From: CALBPI01 sp039033995
GTDB taxonomy: Bacteria > Pseudomonadota > Gammaproteobacteria > Steroidobacterales > Woeseiaceae
DNA: 64,000 bases
Direction: 5' to 3'
NCBI GenBank assembly: GCA_039033995.1
Contig: JBCCBP010000013.1
Location: 1-64,000 of the forward strand
The position numbers and the translations under genes were made by a program. Below are positions 1 through 9,759 of this stretch, piece after piece (positions within the stretch are counted from its first letter, which is position 1; each line of letters begins with the position of its first letter). The notes under the pieces are model-generated. The model did no database searches. It saw only the letters and a program-made list of their open reading frames with translations, and was not told where the DNA came from.

Positions 1-24
1 CAGCACCGCAACAAGGAGGAAGCT

Positions 25-465
25 ATGCGTATGCTCTCATGGATTTGCTTATGCCAGTCCGGCGCCATCATCCTGTTACTGCTCCAACTGGCTCAACCGG
101 CCGGTTCGGAAACGGTACAGCGTGAGGTAGCAGCACAACCGATACAAAGCGCTGCAAGCACTGTCAGCGAGACTGAGGTTCAAGCGTGGATTCGTGCGGC
201 TGTGCAGGCTGCGGTGACGGAGCGGCCGGAGGCTCGCCCAGCCGTGCAGGTTGAAATATCTGATGAGGCGCCGTCCCTCGACGCGCTGCATGATGAAGTC
301 TTGGCCGAGTTGCAAGTATTGCAATCACAGGCCTATGCCAGCGCGGCCGATATGGAAGCGCTGCAAGCGAAGATCGCGCGTTTACCCAAGACAAAGCGGC
401 ATAACGCTATGAATGCGCTGACCCAGGCGATGAACGATGGCCGCATCACCGGCCAGCTCTACTAA
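25..465 (+). CDS. small secreted protein of unknown function
   Basis: A 146-residue protein begins at an ATG placed 5 bases after a clear AAGGAGG ribosome-binding site. Residues 1-28 look like a signal peptide: a short polar start, then a run of Ile and Leu ending in PAGS. The rest is rich in Ala, Gln and Glu and looks mostly helical, with no cysteine and no motif I recognise. The next secreted protein starts 32 bases downstream, so the two are probably co-transcribed and end at the hairpin near 915-948. The family is unknown; a periplasmic location is inferred from the signal peptide only. Confidence 0.7.
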   Translation: MRMLSWICLCQSGAIILLLLQLAQPAGSETVQREVAAQPIQSAASTVSETEVQAWIRAAVQAAVTERPEARPAVQVEISDEAPSLDALHDEVLAELQVLQSQAYASAADMEALQAKIARLPKTKRHNAMNALTQAMNDGRITGQLY

Positions 466-497
466 CGGCGTGCGCTGAAAACGATATGGAGAATCTG

Positions 498-902
498 ATG
501 ACACGAAAATGGATAGTGATTTTGATGGCGTTATTGGTGAGCGGTTTCGCGATGGCAGGGCAGTACGCGCCACAGCCGCTGACACTCGACCTGGTCAACC
601 GCACAGCGGCTGGCGATTTGGTAACCGTTCGGTTTTCAGCCAATGAAACGGAGTACATCGGCTGCGGTATTCGCGCGTTCGATGACGGCGCGGGTGGTGC
701 GACATGGTTCGGCTTTTGCCAGGCGCGCAATGAGAAAGAGGAAGTCGGATTTTGTAACACAGCCAATGCGGAGCTGCTGAGCGCCATTATGGCGACGGCG
801 GATTTCTCCTACGTCACATTCAGCTGGAACGAAGCCGGGGAGTGCACACGTATCGGCTACTCGACACAGTCATTCTATATACCTAAGCCGCTGATGCCCT
901 AA
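498..902 (+). CDS. small secreted four-cysteine protein
   Basis: The chosen ATG has GGAG about 6 bases upstream and opens directly into a good signal peptide (about residues 1-20, ending FAMA); an ATG four codons earlier lacks this. The mature part is about 114 residues with four cysteines, in the contexts IGCG, GFCQ, GFCN and GECT, which suggests two disulfides in the periplasm. No family is recognised. It follows another secreted protein closely and is followed by a strong intrinsic terminator, so the pair looks like a complete small operon whose beginning may lie before the window. Confidence 0.65.
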   Translation: MTRKWIVILMALLVSGFAMAGQYAPQPLTLDLVNRTAAGDLVTVRFSANETEYIGCGIRAFDDGAGGATWFGFCQARNEKEEVGFCNTANAELLSAIMATADFSYVTFSWNEAGECTRIGYSTQSFYIPKPLMP

Positions 903-914
903 GCGGTGACGGTG

Positions 915-948
915 CTCGCATGGCCTGTCCGCAGGCCATGCGAGTTTT
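915..948 (+). terminator. intrinsic terminator after the first two genes
   Basis: A perfect 13-bp inverted repeat (915-927 with 932-944) closes a 4-base TCCG loop and is followed by four T. It lies just after the stop codon at 902 and before the end of the convergent creD gene at 955. The stem is long and GC-rich, so it could also stop transcription from the other strand, although the T-run favours the plus strand. Confidence 0.8.
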
Positions 949-954
949 CCGCAC

Positions 955-2337
955 TCAGCGCTCAGTCGGGGATAGGTCGTCGGCGGTCCCCCCGCGTTGG
1001 CGATGTCGCATTGCCAGTGCGGTTTCTGTCCACTCGATACGTCGCGTGCTCAGCATGACAATCGCCAGCAACATGAACAGCAGCAGGCTACCCATCAGCA
1101 ATGCGGCGTCTTCCGAACGCAGGATCAAGAACAACATGCCGTAAAGCACGGCAATAGCACCCGCATACACAGCGGCGAGCTTGCGGGACGCTAGTACAGC
1201 CGTTAGGTATGAGCCGATCAGTGCACAACAGGCGGATGTCGCCAGAGCGTATGCGACATTAAACCCAATGTGTTCTGCGAGCGAAATCAGTAACAGATAG
1301 AACATCGCCAGCGTCGCACCGACTAACGTGTAGTGCACCGGGTGTAGTCGCTTGCTGGTCAGCGTTTCAGTCAGAAAAAATGCCACGAACGTCAGTAACA
1401 CGAACAAGATGCCATACTTGGTGGCACGGTCCGCGCGCGTGTAGAGATCAACAGACTCGATCAGATCGACACCGAGCAGCAGGCTCTCGAAATCGCCGCA
1501 TTCATTGATATCGCATCGCGCCAAAAACTCGTTGGCGTCGGTGCTGAATGCGGAGACGCGCCAGCTCGCGTCAAAGCCATCGCTGCTGATTTCGCGAGTC
1601 GTTGGCAGAAATCGACCGTTGAATTTCGGATGTGGCCAGTCGGCGGTGACATGTATCGACGCGTCTTGCGCAATAGGCGCAATGTGTACACGCTGACTGC
1701 CCCGTACCGCCAGCGATAGTTCAAACGGCAGCGGTTGATCAAGGTCGATATTGGTTAGCGGGGCATGGATGCCCGTGCCCAATGACGCGAGTCGCGTGCC
1801 GGGCTCGAAAGACTGTGATTCGGATTGCATGACTAACCGCGGATCGGCACCGATGCCACGTGTATCGGCCAGACCGAGCACCAGCCGTGGCTGCCCCCAG
1901 GTGAGTTCCCCACGATCCGATTGGATCGCTGTCTTCAGGTTGGGTGGGGCAAACCGTCCAGTGATCTTAAAGTTGCTGTGATAGACCGGCACCGAATAAA
2001 TGCCGCGACGGCGGAGCTCGGTCGCAATCGTGGCATCGACATCGAGTGCGGCCGGCATGAATGTCTTGTGACCAACCCGCGTCTTTTTGACGCTCACATA
2101 AGTGTTTTTGCGCTTGTCCCAGATAGTCTCTTCATAGTTTTCTGTGAACGGTATGACCAGTATTGGCGTAACAACGCGTTGTGGACCGGTCCAGCTGGCA
2201 GCAATGTCATACACCGCGCTTTGCAGATAAAGATCTCGCTCGGTAATGACACCACGAACCATCGACAAGGGCACCAGAAATACCAGCGTGAGCAACGTGA
2301 TCGTTCCAAAGCGGATGAATAGCGGGTTACGCAACAT
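955..2337 (-). CDS. creD: CreD-family inner-membrane protein
   Basis: The protein is 460 residues, close to the roughly 450 of E. coli CreD. It has one membrane segment at about residues 8-28 (LFIRFGTITLLTLVFLVPLS), a large periplasmic region with the family pattern around TVTP-like ILVIPF and RRRGIYSVPVYHSNF, then a cluster of about six membrane segments at the C-terminal end. The start was placed at the ATG preceded by GAGGAG, 13 codons inside the longest frame. CreD proteins are linked to envelope stress and the CreBC system in enterobacteria, but no creBC genes are nearby, so the name rests on protein similarity alone. It is the last gene of a minus-strand run that begins with the RND operon. 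Confidence 0.85.
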   Translation of the reverse strand: MLRNPLFIRFGTITLLTLVFLVPLSMVRGVITERDLYLQSAVYDIAASWTGPQRVVTPILVIPFTENYEETIWDKRKNTYVSVKKTRVGHKTFMPAALDVDATIATELRRRGIYSVPVYHSNFKITGRFAPPNLKTAIQSDRGELTWGQPRLVLGLADTRGIGADPRLVMQSESQSFEPGTRLASLGTGIHAPLTNIDLDQPLPFELSLAVRGSQRVHIAPIAQDASIHVTADWPHPKFNGRFLPTTREISSDGFDASWRVSAFSTDANEFLARCDINECGDFESLLLGVDLIESVDLYTRADRATKYGILFVLLTFVAFFLTETLTSKRLHPVHYTLVGATLAMFYLLLISLAEHIGFNVAYALATSACCALIGSYLTAVLASRKLAAVYAGAIAVLYGMLFLILRSEDAALLMGSLLLFMLLAIVMLSTRRIEWTETALAMRHRQRGGTADDLSPTER

Positions 2338-2442
2338 GACAGACTCCTCGAAGCACGCGATGAGTCTGGCGTTCAATCGTGGCGATGCACGCTATAGAAA
2401 ATGATCAATTGTGGCGGGCGGCACCGACGAGCGGTAAGGGCA

Positions 2443-3048
2443 TCAACAAGACTCAGCGCTGTAGTCACCCTGGACAATGTAGACGCAACCGTCGGACGCT
2501 CGCCCAACACTCGTGCGCGGTTTGCCGCCAATCCACGGCATGTAGACGGAACCCGTATTGCCACCACGCTGTCGCGCCTGCTGCATCGCTTGCACTACGT
2601 TGAAGATCGGTGGGCCACCAACATAACCGCCAACTCCCTGGGCGTTCATCCAGAAGCGTCCCGGCAGCACTTGCCCGAACAGACTCTGGTAGAAGCGATA
2701 CTCCAGCGGATGGATTTCTCGCCCATTGATAAACACACCGGTCATGCGGCCGTGTCCGCCGCCGGATGCTTTGGGAGACAGTGCGCCGCCGACTCGTAGC
2801 CCGGCGTGCAACTGGCCTTCTGGCGGGCCGTTGCGTTTGCCATACAAGCCGGACAGGCTGTCGTACCAGTAGTCGCCGGGTACAACGGTGCCATAGAGCT
2901 GCCGGAGCTGCATGACATCCTGTTTCGACAGCGTCTCTCCATTCACGATGACGGGTGGCGCTGAGGCTTCGGCCCGGGAATCATCGCCGAGGGCGATGGC
3001 GGGTAAAGCCAGTAACAACAGCGCGGCGATATTCAGATAGTGACGCAT
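2443..3048 (-). CDS. secreted protein with internal duplication
   Basis: A 201-residue protein with a signal peptide at residues 1-21; the ATG at 3048 was chosen because AAGGAA lies 6 bases upstream. Two similar halves are visible at about 34-78 and 100-146: each begins with a V/I-NG-x-x-(I/L) strand, continues with QxLYG or QSLFG, then PGxxW, and ends in a glycine-rich GGPP segment. The C-terminal tail carries two cysteines. No named family is recognised. It lies between creD and the RND pump gene, 82 bases after the latter, and may be read through from that operon. A periplasmic role is inferred from the signal peptide. Confidence 0.65.
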   Translation of the reverse strand: MRHYLNIAALLLLALPAIALGDDSRAEASAPPVIVNGETLSKQDVMQLRQLYGTVVPGDYWYDSLSGLYGKRNGPPEGQLHAGLRVGGALSPKASGGGHGRMTGVFINGREIHPLEYRFYQSLFGQVLPGRFWMNAQGVGGYVGGPPIFNVVQAMQQARQRGGNTGSVYMPWIGGKPRTSVGRASDGCVYIVQGDYSAESC

Positions 3049-3130
3049 AATGGGTTCCTTGCATTCCCAACGTCTGGTCACTCTGCGGCAATCGCGTCCG
3101 CGGCATTGACACCAAATCTGGTGACACGGA

Positions 3131-6100
3131 TCAGTTGGGTTTGACGCGGAATAGCAGGGAGTACATTACGGGAACTACCAGCAAGGTCAGCATGGTGGCG
3201 AACAAAAGCCCAAAGATCAAAGTGATCGCCATCGGCTTAAACATCGCCGTCCCGCCCCACCAAAGTGGCATCATCCCGAGCACCGTTGTAGCGGTGGTTA
3301 GCAGAATCGGGCGTAGTCGTTGCAGACACGCATCGACGACTGCCTGATAGGGTGGTTTATTCAACTCGTCGGTTTCAATCTTGATGCGGTCGATCAATAC
3401 GATCGCGTTGTTGATGATGATGCCGGACAGCGCGATGATACCGAGGAACGTGAAGAAGCCCATAGTCGACCGGGCGATTAGTAGTCCAATGGCCACGCCG
3501 ACGATACCGAGTGGGATGGTAAGCAGAATAATGATCGGCCGCCGAATCGAGTTGAACTGGAACACGAGCAGGAGAATGATGATCATGCCGGCTAGCGGTA
3601 GCTTGGCGACAATTGAGGCATTCGCGTCACTGGAGGTCTCGGATTCTCCGCCAATCTCGTACGCGTAACCCGGTGGCCATGTCGCAGCAGTTTCGGCCAG
3701 CCACGGAATGAACGCGTTGTTGACGTCGGTCGCCGTAAAGCCATCATTGAGTTGTGCCTTGAGCGCAAGTGTGCGCTCACGATCTCGTCGCTCTATCAGC
3801 CCGGGTTCGAAAGTCAGCTTGATATCCGCAACCTGTTTCAGTGGTACGGACGCGCCAGTCGATTGCGAGTACACGCTCAGACCATCCAGTTTGCTGATGT
3901 CCTGCCGGTCAGATGCCACCGAACGCAGTGTGACCGGGATAAGCTGATCGTCCTCTCTGTACTGGGTTAACTCGATACCGGACAAACCGGTACGCAATGA
4001 GTAAGCAACGTCGCTGCTGGTAACGCCCGACCGAAGTGCACGGTCCTGATCAATTTCCACGACCAATTTCTTGGTTTGTAGTCCCCACGTGTTCTTGACG
4101 GCGAGAATACCCGCTTGATCATACAAACCTGACGTCACTTGGCTCGCAATGGTGTAGAGCCCATCAAAGTCTGGCCCCGATAGTCTGACTTGAATCGGAT
4201 AGCCGACGGGGGGGCCGTTTTCCAGACGCGTGAGCTGATTACCCATGTCTGGCTGCTGCTCGAACAGGAATTGTTGTACGCCAGCAATAATTTGGTTCAC
4301 ACCGTCCCCACTCAACGTATTCGCAATCAGAAAAGAGTTGGCTGGATTTTGTGGAGGTGGGTCCAGGCTGAGTACAAAACGGGGACCGCCTTCGCCGACA
4401 AAAATCATCCAGTTCTTCAGCATCGGCTGACCATCGGCGGGAGCGTAATAGGTGTCATAAAGAAACTGGTTGAGCGCCTCGACCGACTGTGTGCTCGCTT
4501 CGATGGAGGTGCCAAGCGGCATTTCGAGCTTCCCCGTGAGGACCGGGTCGTCGGAAGGGGCAATAAACTGAGCGGGCACTTTGCCAAGCGCGAACAAGCC
4601 AACAAAAAAAGCGCCCACAGTGATCAATAAGGACAGTGCACGAAAACGAAGGGCTGCCTCCAGAATGGGACGATACAACGCATAGAAGAAAGGCTTTTTT
4701 TCGTCATCTTCCGACGCGTTGTCTTTGACCTTGAGCATCACTGTTGTCAGCAACGGGATAATCGTCATCGCCAGCAACCACGACAACAGCAGGGCGATCG
4801 TAACGACATAGAAGATGTCGGCCGTGTATTCGCCGACTGCGGATTCTGCGAGACCGATCGGGGTGAACGCGGCTGCTGTTGTCAGAGACGATACCAGCAG
4901 TGGGGTGCTGAGCTCCTTGCCCGCCTCTATGGCCGCCGGTACAGCCGCCATCCCTGCCTCGCGTTTCACCAGCACGGATTCGACCATGACAATCGCGTTA
5001 TCGACGAGTAGCCCGAGCGCGATAATGAGTGCAGCCAATGAGATTTGATTGATCGTGATGCCAAACAACTGCATGACAAAGAAAGTGACGATCATCGTCG
5101 AAGGAATCAGCGCAGCCACGACGAGACCCGTTCGAATACCGAGAAATCCGATCATGACAATGATGACGATGCCGATGGCTTGCAGAAGATTGCTGGCAAA
5201 ATCGGATACGCTCTTTGTGACGAGGTCTGCTTGAAACCAGATTTTCTCGAGCGAAATACCCCAGGGGTAGCGAGCTTCTATCTCAGGTATCAACCCATCG
5301 AGGCGGGCGCCCAGTTTCAATATGTCGCCGCCCTCACGCAGTGATACGGAAATCGCGAGTGCGCGCTGCCCATTGACGTAGGTCAGGCTGTTGGCCGGAT
5401 CTTTATAGCCACGCCGAACCTCAACAATATCGCCTAGATAGACGACGTCACCACTCGGCAGGTTGATCACCGTTCTGCGCAGTGCTTCAACGGATTCAAT
5501 GTTACCGGTAGGCTCGAGCACGATGCGCTCGCGGCCGCTTACTAGATCACCACCGGAAGAAAGAATATTCAGGTTGCCAAGAATGGCCGACAACGCCTGT
5601 GGTGTCAGTCCCAACTCGGTCAGCTGCGCGTTGCTGTACTCGACGAAGACGACCTCTTCTTGTGCGCCGTTGATGGATACTTTGGCAATATCAGCTTCTT
5701 TGAGCAGTTCATCGCGAATATCATCGGCAATGCGCTTGAGCTCTGCGCTATCGAAGCCTTCTCCTGTTAACGCATAGACGCTGCCGAAGACGTCGCCGAA
5801 TTCGTCATTCACTTCGGGGCCGCGAACGTCCGGTGGGAGCTCATCGGTGATGTCATCGACTTTACGCCGCAAGTCATCAAAGATGGGCCGCATCTCCTTG
5901 TAGCTCTCTTTGAAGTTTACGTTAACAATCGAAATGCCGGTGCGGGAGCTGGAATTAATATTGTCCACTTCCGGCATCTCTTGTGCCTTTTTTTCAATCT
6001 TGTCTGTGACAAGTTGCTCTATGCGTTCGGGGCTCGCGCCCGGTAATCGTGTCGTAATGACCGCCGTGCGAATAATGAAGCCCGGGTCTTGCGCTTTCGG

Positions 6101-6196
6101 CAACGATGCGTATGCCAGGACGCCAGAGACCAGCAACAAAAAAACAATGACCGCAGTGACTCGGTTTTGCCGAATCGCTGATGCGGTCAGACTCAC
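3131..6196 (-). CDS. RND efflux inner-membrane pump
   Basis: At 1021 residues this has the full length and architecture of AcrB-type resistance-nodulation-division transporters: TM1 near residues 10-30, a large periplasmic loop, a TM2-6 bundle from about 330 to 480, a second loop, and a TM7-12 bundle near the end. TM4 carries GLLVDNAIVMVE, so only the first of the two acidic proton-relay residues is kept, the second being Asn. It starts with GTG overlapping the adaptor gene's stop codon by 4 bases, and so is translationally coupled. It is the motor of a tripartite exporter of unknown substrate. It is closer to the divergent HAE subgroup than to AcrB itself; no regulator is adjacent. Confidence 0.93.
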   Translation of the reverse strand: MSLTASAIRQNRVTAVIVFLLLVSGVLAYASLPKAQDPGFIIRTAVITTRLPGASPERIEQLVTDKIEKKAQEMPEVDNINSSSRTGISIVNVNFKESYKEMRPIFDDLRRKVDDITDELPPDVRGPEVNDEFGDVFGSVYALTGEGFDSAELKRIADDIRDELLKEADIAKVSINGAQEEVVFVEYSNAQLTELGLTPQALSAILGNLNILSSGGDLVSGRERIVLEPTGNIESVEALRRTVINLPSGDVVYLGDIVEVRRGYKDPANSLTYVNGQRALAISVSLREGGDILKLGARLDGLIPEIEARYPWGISLEKIWFQADLVTKSVSDFASNLLQAIGIVIIVMIGFLGIRTGLVVAALIPSTMIVTFFVMQLFGITINQISLAALIIALGLLVDNAIVMVESVLVKREAGMAAVPAAIEAGKELSTPLLVSSLTTAAAFTPIGLAESAVGEYTADIFYVVTIALLLSWLLAMTIIPLLTTVMLKVKDNASEDDEKKPFFYALYRPILEAALRFRALSLLITVGAFFVGLFALGKVPAQFIAPSDDPVLTGKLEMPLGTSIEASTQSVEALNQFLYDTYYAPADGQPMLKNWMIFVGEGGPRFVLSLDPPPQNPANSFLIANTLSGDGVNQIIAGVQQFLFEQQPDMGNQLTRLENGPPVGYPIQVRLSGPDFDGLYTIASQVTSGLYDQAGILAVKNTWGLQTKKLVVEIDQDRALRSGVTSSDVAYSLRTGLSGIELTQYREDDQLIPVTLRSVASDRQDISKLDGLSVYSQSTGASVPLKQVADIKLTFEPGLIERRDRERTLALKAQLNDGFTATDVNNAFIPWLAETAATWPPGYAYEIGGESETSSDANASIVAKLPLAGMIIILLLVFQFNSIRRPIIILLTIPLGIVGVAIGLLIARSTMGFFTFLGIIALSGIIINNAIVLIDRIKIETDELNKPPYQAVVDACLQRLRPILLTTATTVLGMMPLWWGGTAMFKPMAITLIFGLLFATMLTLLVVPVMYSLLFRVKPN

Positions 6197-7281
6197 CGTT
6201 GCAACTCCTGAGGCAGCAACACCGTCTGACCGTCACGAATGACGGACACGCCGGCAGTCACGACGCGATCACCATTGGTAAGCCCACTCGTGACTTCGAT
6301 ACCGCCGGTACGCAGCTCGCCAACTGAAATGTCGCGTCGCGAAATTCTTGCTTCATTGCCTGCCGTTGGTTCTGCCAGATAGACGAAACTGCCGCGTTCG
6401 TCATTCACTACTGCAGCGGCCGGAATGACGACGATGCCAGCGTCGTCGCTGTCAAACTCGAAGGTCACCTCTGCGGCCATACCCGGTCGAATAGTGTCGC
6501 TCGGGTCATTCAAGGTGACGACGACCGGAAACGTTGCGGTACTGTTTCCGCCTGCCGTACCTACTTCGGTAAGCGTACCGGCGAATCGCTGGTTCACGAT
6601 GGCGCTAAACGTCGTTGTCGCTGACATTCCACGATTGAGGCCTCCGATTAGGCTTTCCGGTACCCCGAGTCGTACTTCGATACCTTCGCCGCAGTTCACT
6701 TGGGCGACTGGGTTGCCCGCACTCACGTTCTCGTTGAGTTCGATATCCAGCGAGGCGATCGTGCAATCCCCCGTAGCGCGCAATTGCGTGTAAGAACGTT
6801 CCAGTTTTGCAATTTCCAACGCCTTCCGGGCAGACCGGACCTGGGCTTCAGCGGATTCGGCGCTGGCCCGAGCGCTATCCAAATCATTCCGAGACGCGTT
6901 ATTGTTGGCGTACAGTTCCTTGACCCGACTATAGCTGGCATCCGCATTACGCTGACTGGCCAATGCTTGCGCCAGACTGGCTTCTGATTGCTGGACAGCC
7001 AGATCGAAGTTTGAGCTGTTCAATCGCGCAATGAGTTCGCCATCCGCAACCCGATCCCCCACCTGCACTGGCAACGCGACGACCGTTCCACCGACCCGGA
7101 AGCTGATACGCGATGCTTGGGCAGATCGCGCGATGCCGGTCAGCGCGCGTTGTCGCTGGCCGGGGTTATCGGTGACCAGCGTGGCTCGAACAGGTCTTAA
7201 CAATGGCTCCTCGTCGGCAACTTCCGGCTTGCTGCAACCGAGTAGCAGCAAACCCGTTGCGCTCAGTAGTAGGGCTCTCAC
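6193..7281 (-). CDS. RND periplasmic adaptor lipoprotein
   Basis: This 362-residue membrane-fusion protein joins the RND pump to its outer-membrane channel. A lipoprotein signal with lipobox LLGC puts the acylated Cys at residue 16. After it come the biotinyl-lipoyl-like half-motifs (FRVGGTV and GDRVADGELIARL), an alpha-helical hairpin at about 90-165, and beta-barrel and membrane-proximal domains ending in GDRVVTAGVSVIRDGQ. It starts with GTG, overlapping the stop of the upstream channel gene in a GTGA junction, and in turn overlaps the pump gene. The three genes therefore form one coupled operon in the order channel, adaptor, pump. Confidence 0.93.
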   Translation of the reverse strand: MRALLLSATGLLLLGCSKPEVADEEPLLRPVRATLVTDNPGQRQRALTGIARSAQASRISFRVGGTVVALPVQVGDRVADGELIARLNSSNFDLAVQQSEASLAQALASQRNADASYSRVKELYANNNASRNDLDSARASAESAEAQVRSARKALEIAKLERSYTQLRATGDCTIASLDIELNENVSAGNPVAQVNCGEGIEVRLGVPESLIGGLNRGMSATTTFSAIVNQRFAGTLTEVGTAGGNSTATFPVVVTLNDPSDTIRPGMAAEVTFEFDSDDAGIVVIPAAAVVNDERGSFVYLAEPTAGNEARISRRDISVGELRTGGIEVTSGLTNGDRVVTAGVSVIRDGQTVLLPQELQR

Positions 7282-9647
7282 GGCAACGCTCCTGCAGCCT
7301 GACGCTGCGCTTCTTTCTGGGTGATGTAATCGAGCAATGCAGCAGCACGGCTCGCCTTGGCTTCCGGCGACAGCAGGAAATCGAATGAGTTGGCGGCGCG
7401 TTGCAAGCTCATGATGTTCAGCAGAAAGTCGTGGATGGCATTGTTGGCACTCAGGTCTGCCTGCAGGCTCTGATTCTGCGCATCGAGCAAGTCGATAATG
7501 CTGACCGTCCCTTGACGATACGCATCTGAGACAAGATCGAGATTGCGTCGCGACGCTTCAGCGCTTTGCTCGGAATAGGCAATGTTGGCATAACTTGCTT
7601 GCGCGGCCAGCAGACCCGCGCGGATGTTTTGTTCGATACGCTGCGCCACCGCATCGCGACTGGTCGACAGCTGGCGCTGCAGCAGTCGTGAGCGCGACAA
7701 TTGCGACCGACGATTGCCGGAGTCGAACAGGGGCCACGATGCATTGAGCGACACGCTCCAGTCATTGATCTGATCGACCGCAGTACCGGACCCAAGGCCG
7801 GATGCATCGAGGCTGTCGGTGTACTGTGCTTGCAAACTGACGTCTGGTGCCCAAAAAGCACGTTTCCGTGCGAGCACATCGCGCGCTGTCGCGTCGATTT
7901 GTGCCTGCAGCTGTGCAAGCTCCGGCGAATTGCCCAGGCCTTGTTCGACCACGAAATCAGCAAACCAGTCAAATCTTCTAGGATTGTTGATCAGGCCGTC
8001 GAATTCCTTGGCACTCGTAATGAATGGTGCATCTGATGCCGGCATCTCCAGTGACGGCACGGTGCCGAGTTTACGGTTGAGCTGTCGGCTTAGCTCGTCG
8101 TAAGCCTGTTGTTGTGCTGCCAGGGCAGACAGCACGGTCGATCTGGCGGTCGCCAGACTGGCTTGCCAGCGATAGATATCGGCATTACTGGCCGAGCCCG
8201 CGCGTACACGGTCCTGAGCCAGTTCTAGGTTGGATTTGGTCAGCGCCAGGTTTTGTTGCTGGATGGTGAGCTGATTTTGCGCACGTAATGCCTGTAAGTA
8301 GGCGGTGGTTGCATTAAAAATGCTATCGAGACGCACGACCTCGAGTGCTGCCTCGCGGCCTACCTGTAACAATTCTTGTTGTCGAAACCCGGATCGGGCC
8401 CCTTCGACGAATAGCGGCTGGGTCAGTGTCGCGACACCGGATGACGTACGTTCAGCAAAACCGGGTGTACGTGCCAGCGCCTCATCGCGTCGAATGACGT
8501 AGCTTGCCCCAAGATTCACTTGCGGCAGTAGGTTCGAGCGTGCCTCCAGTACATCCTGTTCACCAATCGAGACGTCGAACCGGCTCGTTGCCAGATCCAG
8601 ATTACTGGCGACGGCCATCGCCGCGACGTTTTCGAGGGTTAGGGTCGGTCCGCTGGGGACCGACTGTGCATCGATCAAATCAGCCTCACTCAGCACATCA
8701 AACGTCGGTGAGATGCCAATCATGCGCGCTGTAGTCATGTTGATCGTTAAGCGGCGCTTGCCGTCATAACCGATTGGCTGATCCTCAGTGCGCTCACCAA
8801 GCAATACGGCCTGCATGCTGAGTGCGTTGCGTCTCGCCGTTCTACGATAGTCCGTTTGGACGATGTCAGCGGCCAACGCGCCACGCTGTACTTCAGATTC
8901 GCTGACCAGACTGAAAGTCGGTAGCCGGCGTTTGGCGAGATCCGTAAGTAGTTGATCGAACAAGGCAGGTGGCATCCTTGGTAAACCACCGAGCAACACG
9001 GCGTCGATATCGTCCGGAATCGCTGTCACCAAATCGTGGTTCGAGCCATCGTGCCCGATGAATGTGAAGCGGACACCCTGACCCTGTTCGCGCACAATAT
9101 CCGGCCCCTGAGGAATCGCTTCGAGGATCACGGAGTCGGTAATGAGTGCTGCATTCTGGAAGCGACTCACGCGTTGGAAGGTGCGCAGATCCTCACGAAA
9201 CGGCACACGGTCCGCCAGGTAGTTTAGATTTCTTCGTCCGGATCCAATGCGCGATGTTGGCGCATCGAGTAAGTCGGCGTTGAATACCAGTGGGAGGAAC
9301 GTCGGTTTCGGAAATTCGGACCGAGACACAACCAACTGATTGGCTGCAAATCCCAGCACGAGCACCATATCGATATCCGGGTCGGCGTAAGCCTTGCGCA
9401 TTGCTGCATCGACGCTGGCCAGCGACCAGTCGGCAGGCACCTGTTTGAAAGCGATATCGAATTCGTTTTCTGTCAGTGCAATCAGCTCTTCAACAAAGAT
9501 GTCTTCAACATCTTGCAACTGATACTGCGGGCCATCTGAGATAATCGCGACGCCGACAGACTCGGCAGCAGATGCGGCGCAGGCGAGCCAGCTGATGCAG
9601 ACTAATGCCAACCATGACAGGACACGTTGGCGTTCGTTTTGCTGCAT
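7278..9647 (-). CDS. binding-protein-like domain fused to TolC-type channel
   Basis: This 789-residue protein has two parts. After a signal peptide (about 1-27), residues 28-310 look like a periplasmic ABC-type substrate-binding fold with GVAIISDGP, DMVLVLGFAANQL and PTFLPLVFNADLL segments. Residues about 320-765 are an outer-membrane efflux (TolC/OEP) domain with the two characteristic long helical repeats, for example LDLATSRFDVSIGEQ and LLDAQNQSLQADLS. A usual TolC-family channel is 420-490 residues, so the first 300 are an addition. The gene leads the RND operon and overlaps the adaptor gene by 4 bases. A role in ligand capture or sensing at the channel mouth is inferred, not shown. Confidence 0.88.
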   Translation of the reverse strand: MQQNERQRVLSWLALVCISWLACAASAAESVGVAIISDGPQYQLQDVEDIFVEELIALTENEFDIAFKQVPADWSLASVDAAMRKAYADPDIDMVLVLGFAANQLVVSRSEFPKPTFLPLVFNADLLDAPTSRIGSGRRNLNYLADRVPFREDLRTFQRVSRFQNAALITDSVILEAIPQGPDIVREQGQGVRFTFIGHDGSNHDLVTAIPDDIDAVLLGGLPRMPPALFDQLLTDLAKRRLPTFSLVSESEVQRGALAADIVQTDYRRTARRNALSMQAVLLGERTEDQPIGYDGKRRLTINMTTARMIGISPTFDVLSEADLIDAQSVPSGPTLTLENVAAMAVASNLDLATSRFDVSIGEQDVLEARSNLLPQVNLGASYVIRRDEALARTPGFAERTSSGVATLTQPLFVEGARSGFRQQELLQVGREAALEVVRLDSIFNATTAYLQALRAQNQLTIQQQNLALTKSNLELAQDRVRAGSASNADIYRWQASLATARSTVLSALAAQQQAYDELSRQLNRKLGTVPSLEMPASDAPFITSAKEFDGLINNPRRFDWFADFVVEQGLGNSPELAQLQAQIDATARDVLARKRAFWAPDVSLQAQYTDSLDASGLGSGTAVDQINDWSVSLNASWPLFDSGNRRSQLSRSRLLQRQLSTSRDAVAQRIEQNIRAGLLAAQASYANIAYSEQSAEASRRNLDLVSDAYRQGTVSIIDLLDAQNQSLQADLSANNAIHDFLLNIMSLQRAANSFDFLLSPEAKASRAAALLDYITQKEAQRQAAGALP

Positions 9648-9759
9648 GGCGCTGACTCGTCTGACGGATCAGTGCCTGAGTATGCCAGCTCATGCTGACA
9701 TAACGTAGAGCGGAAACGGACTATTGTCGTTGACTTCGACGTCGGCCAGCTCCAGAGAA

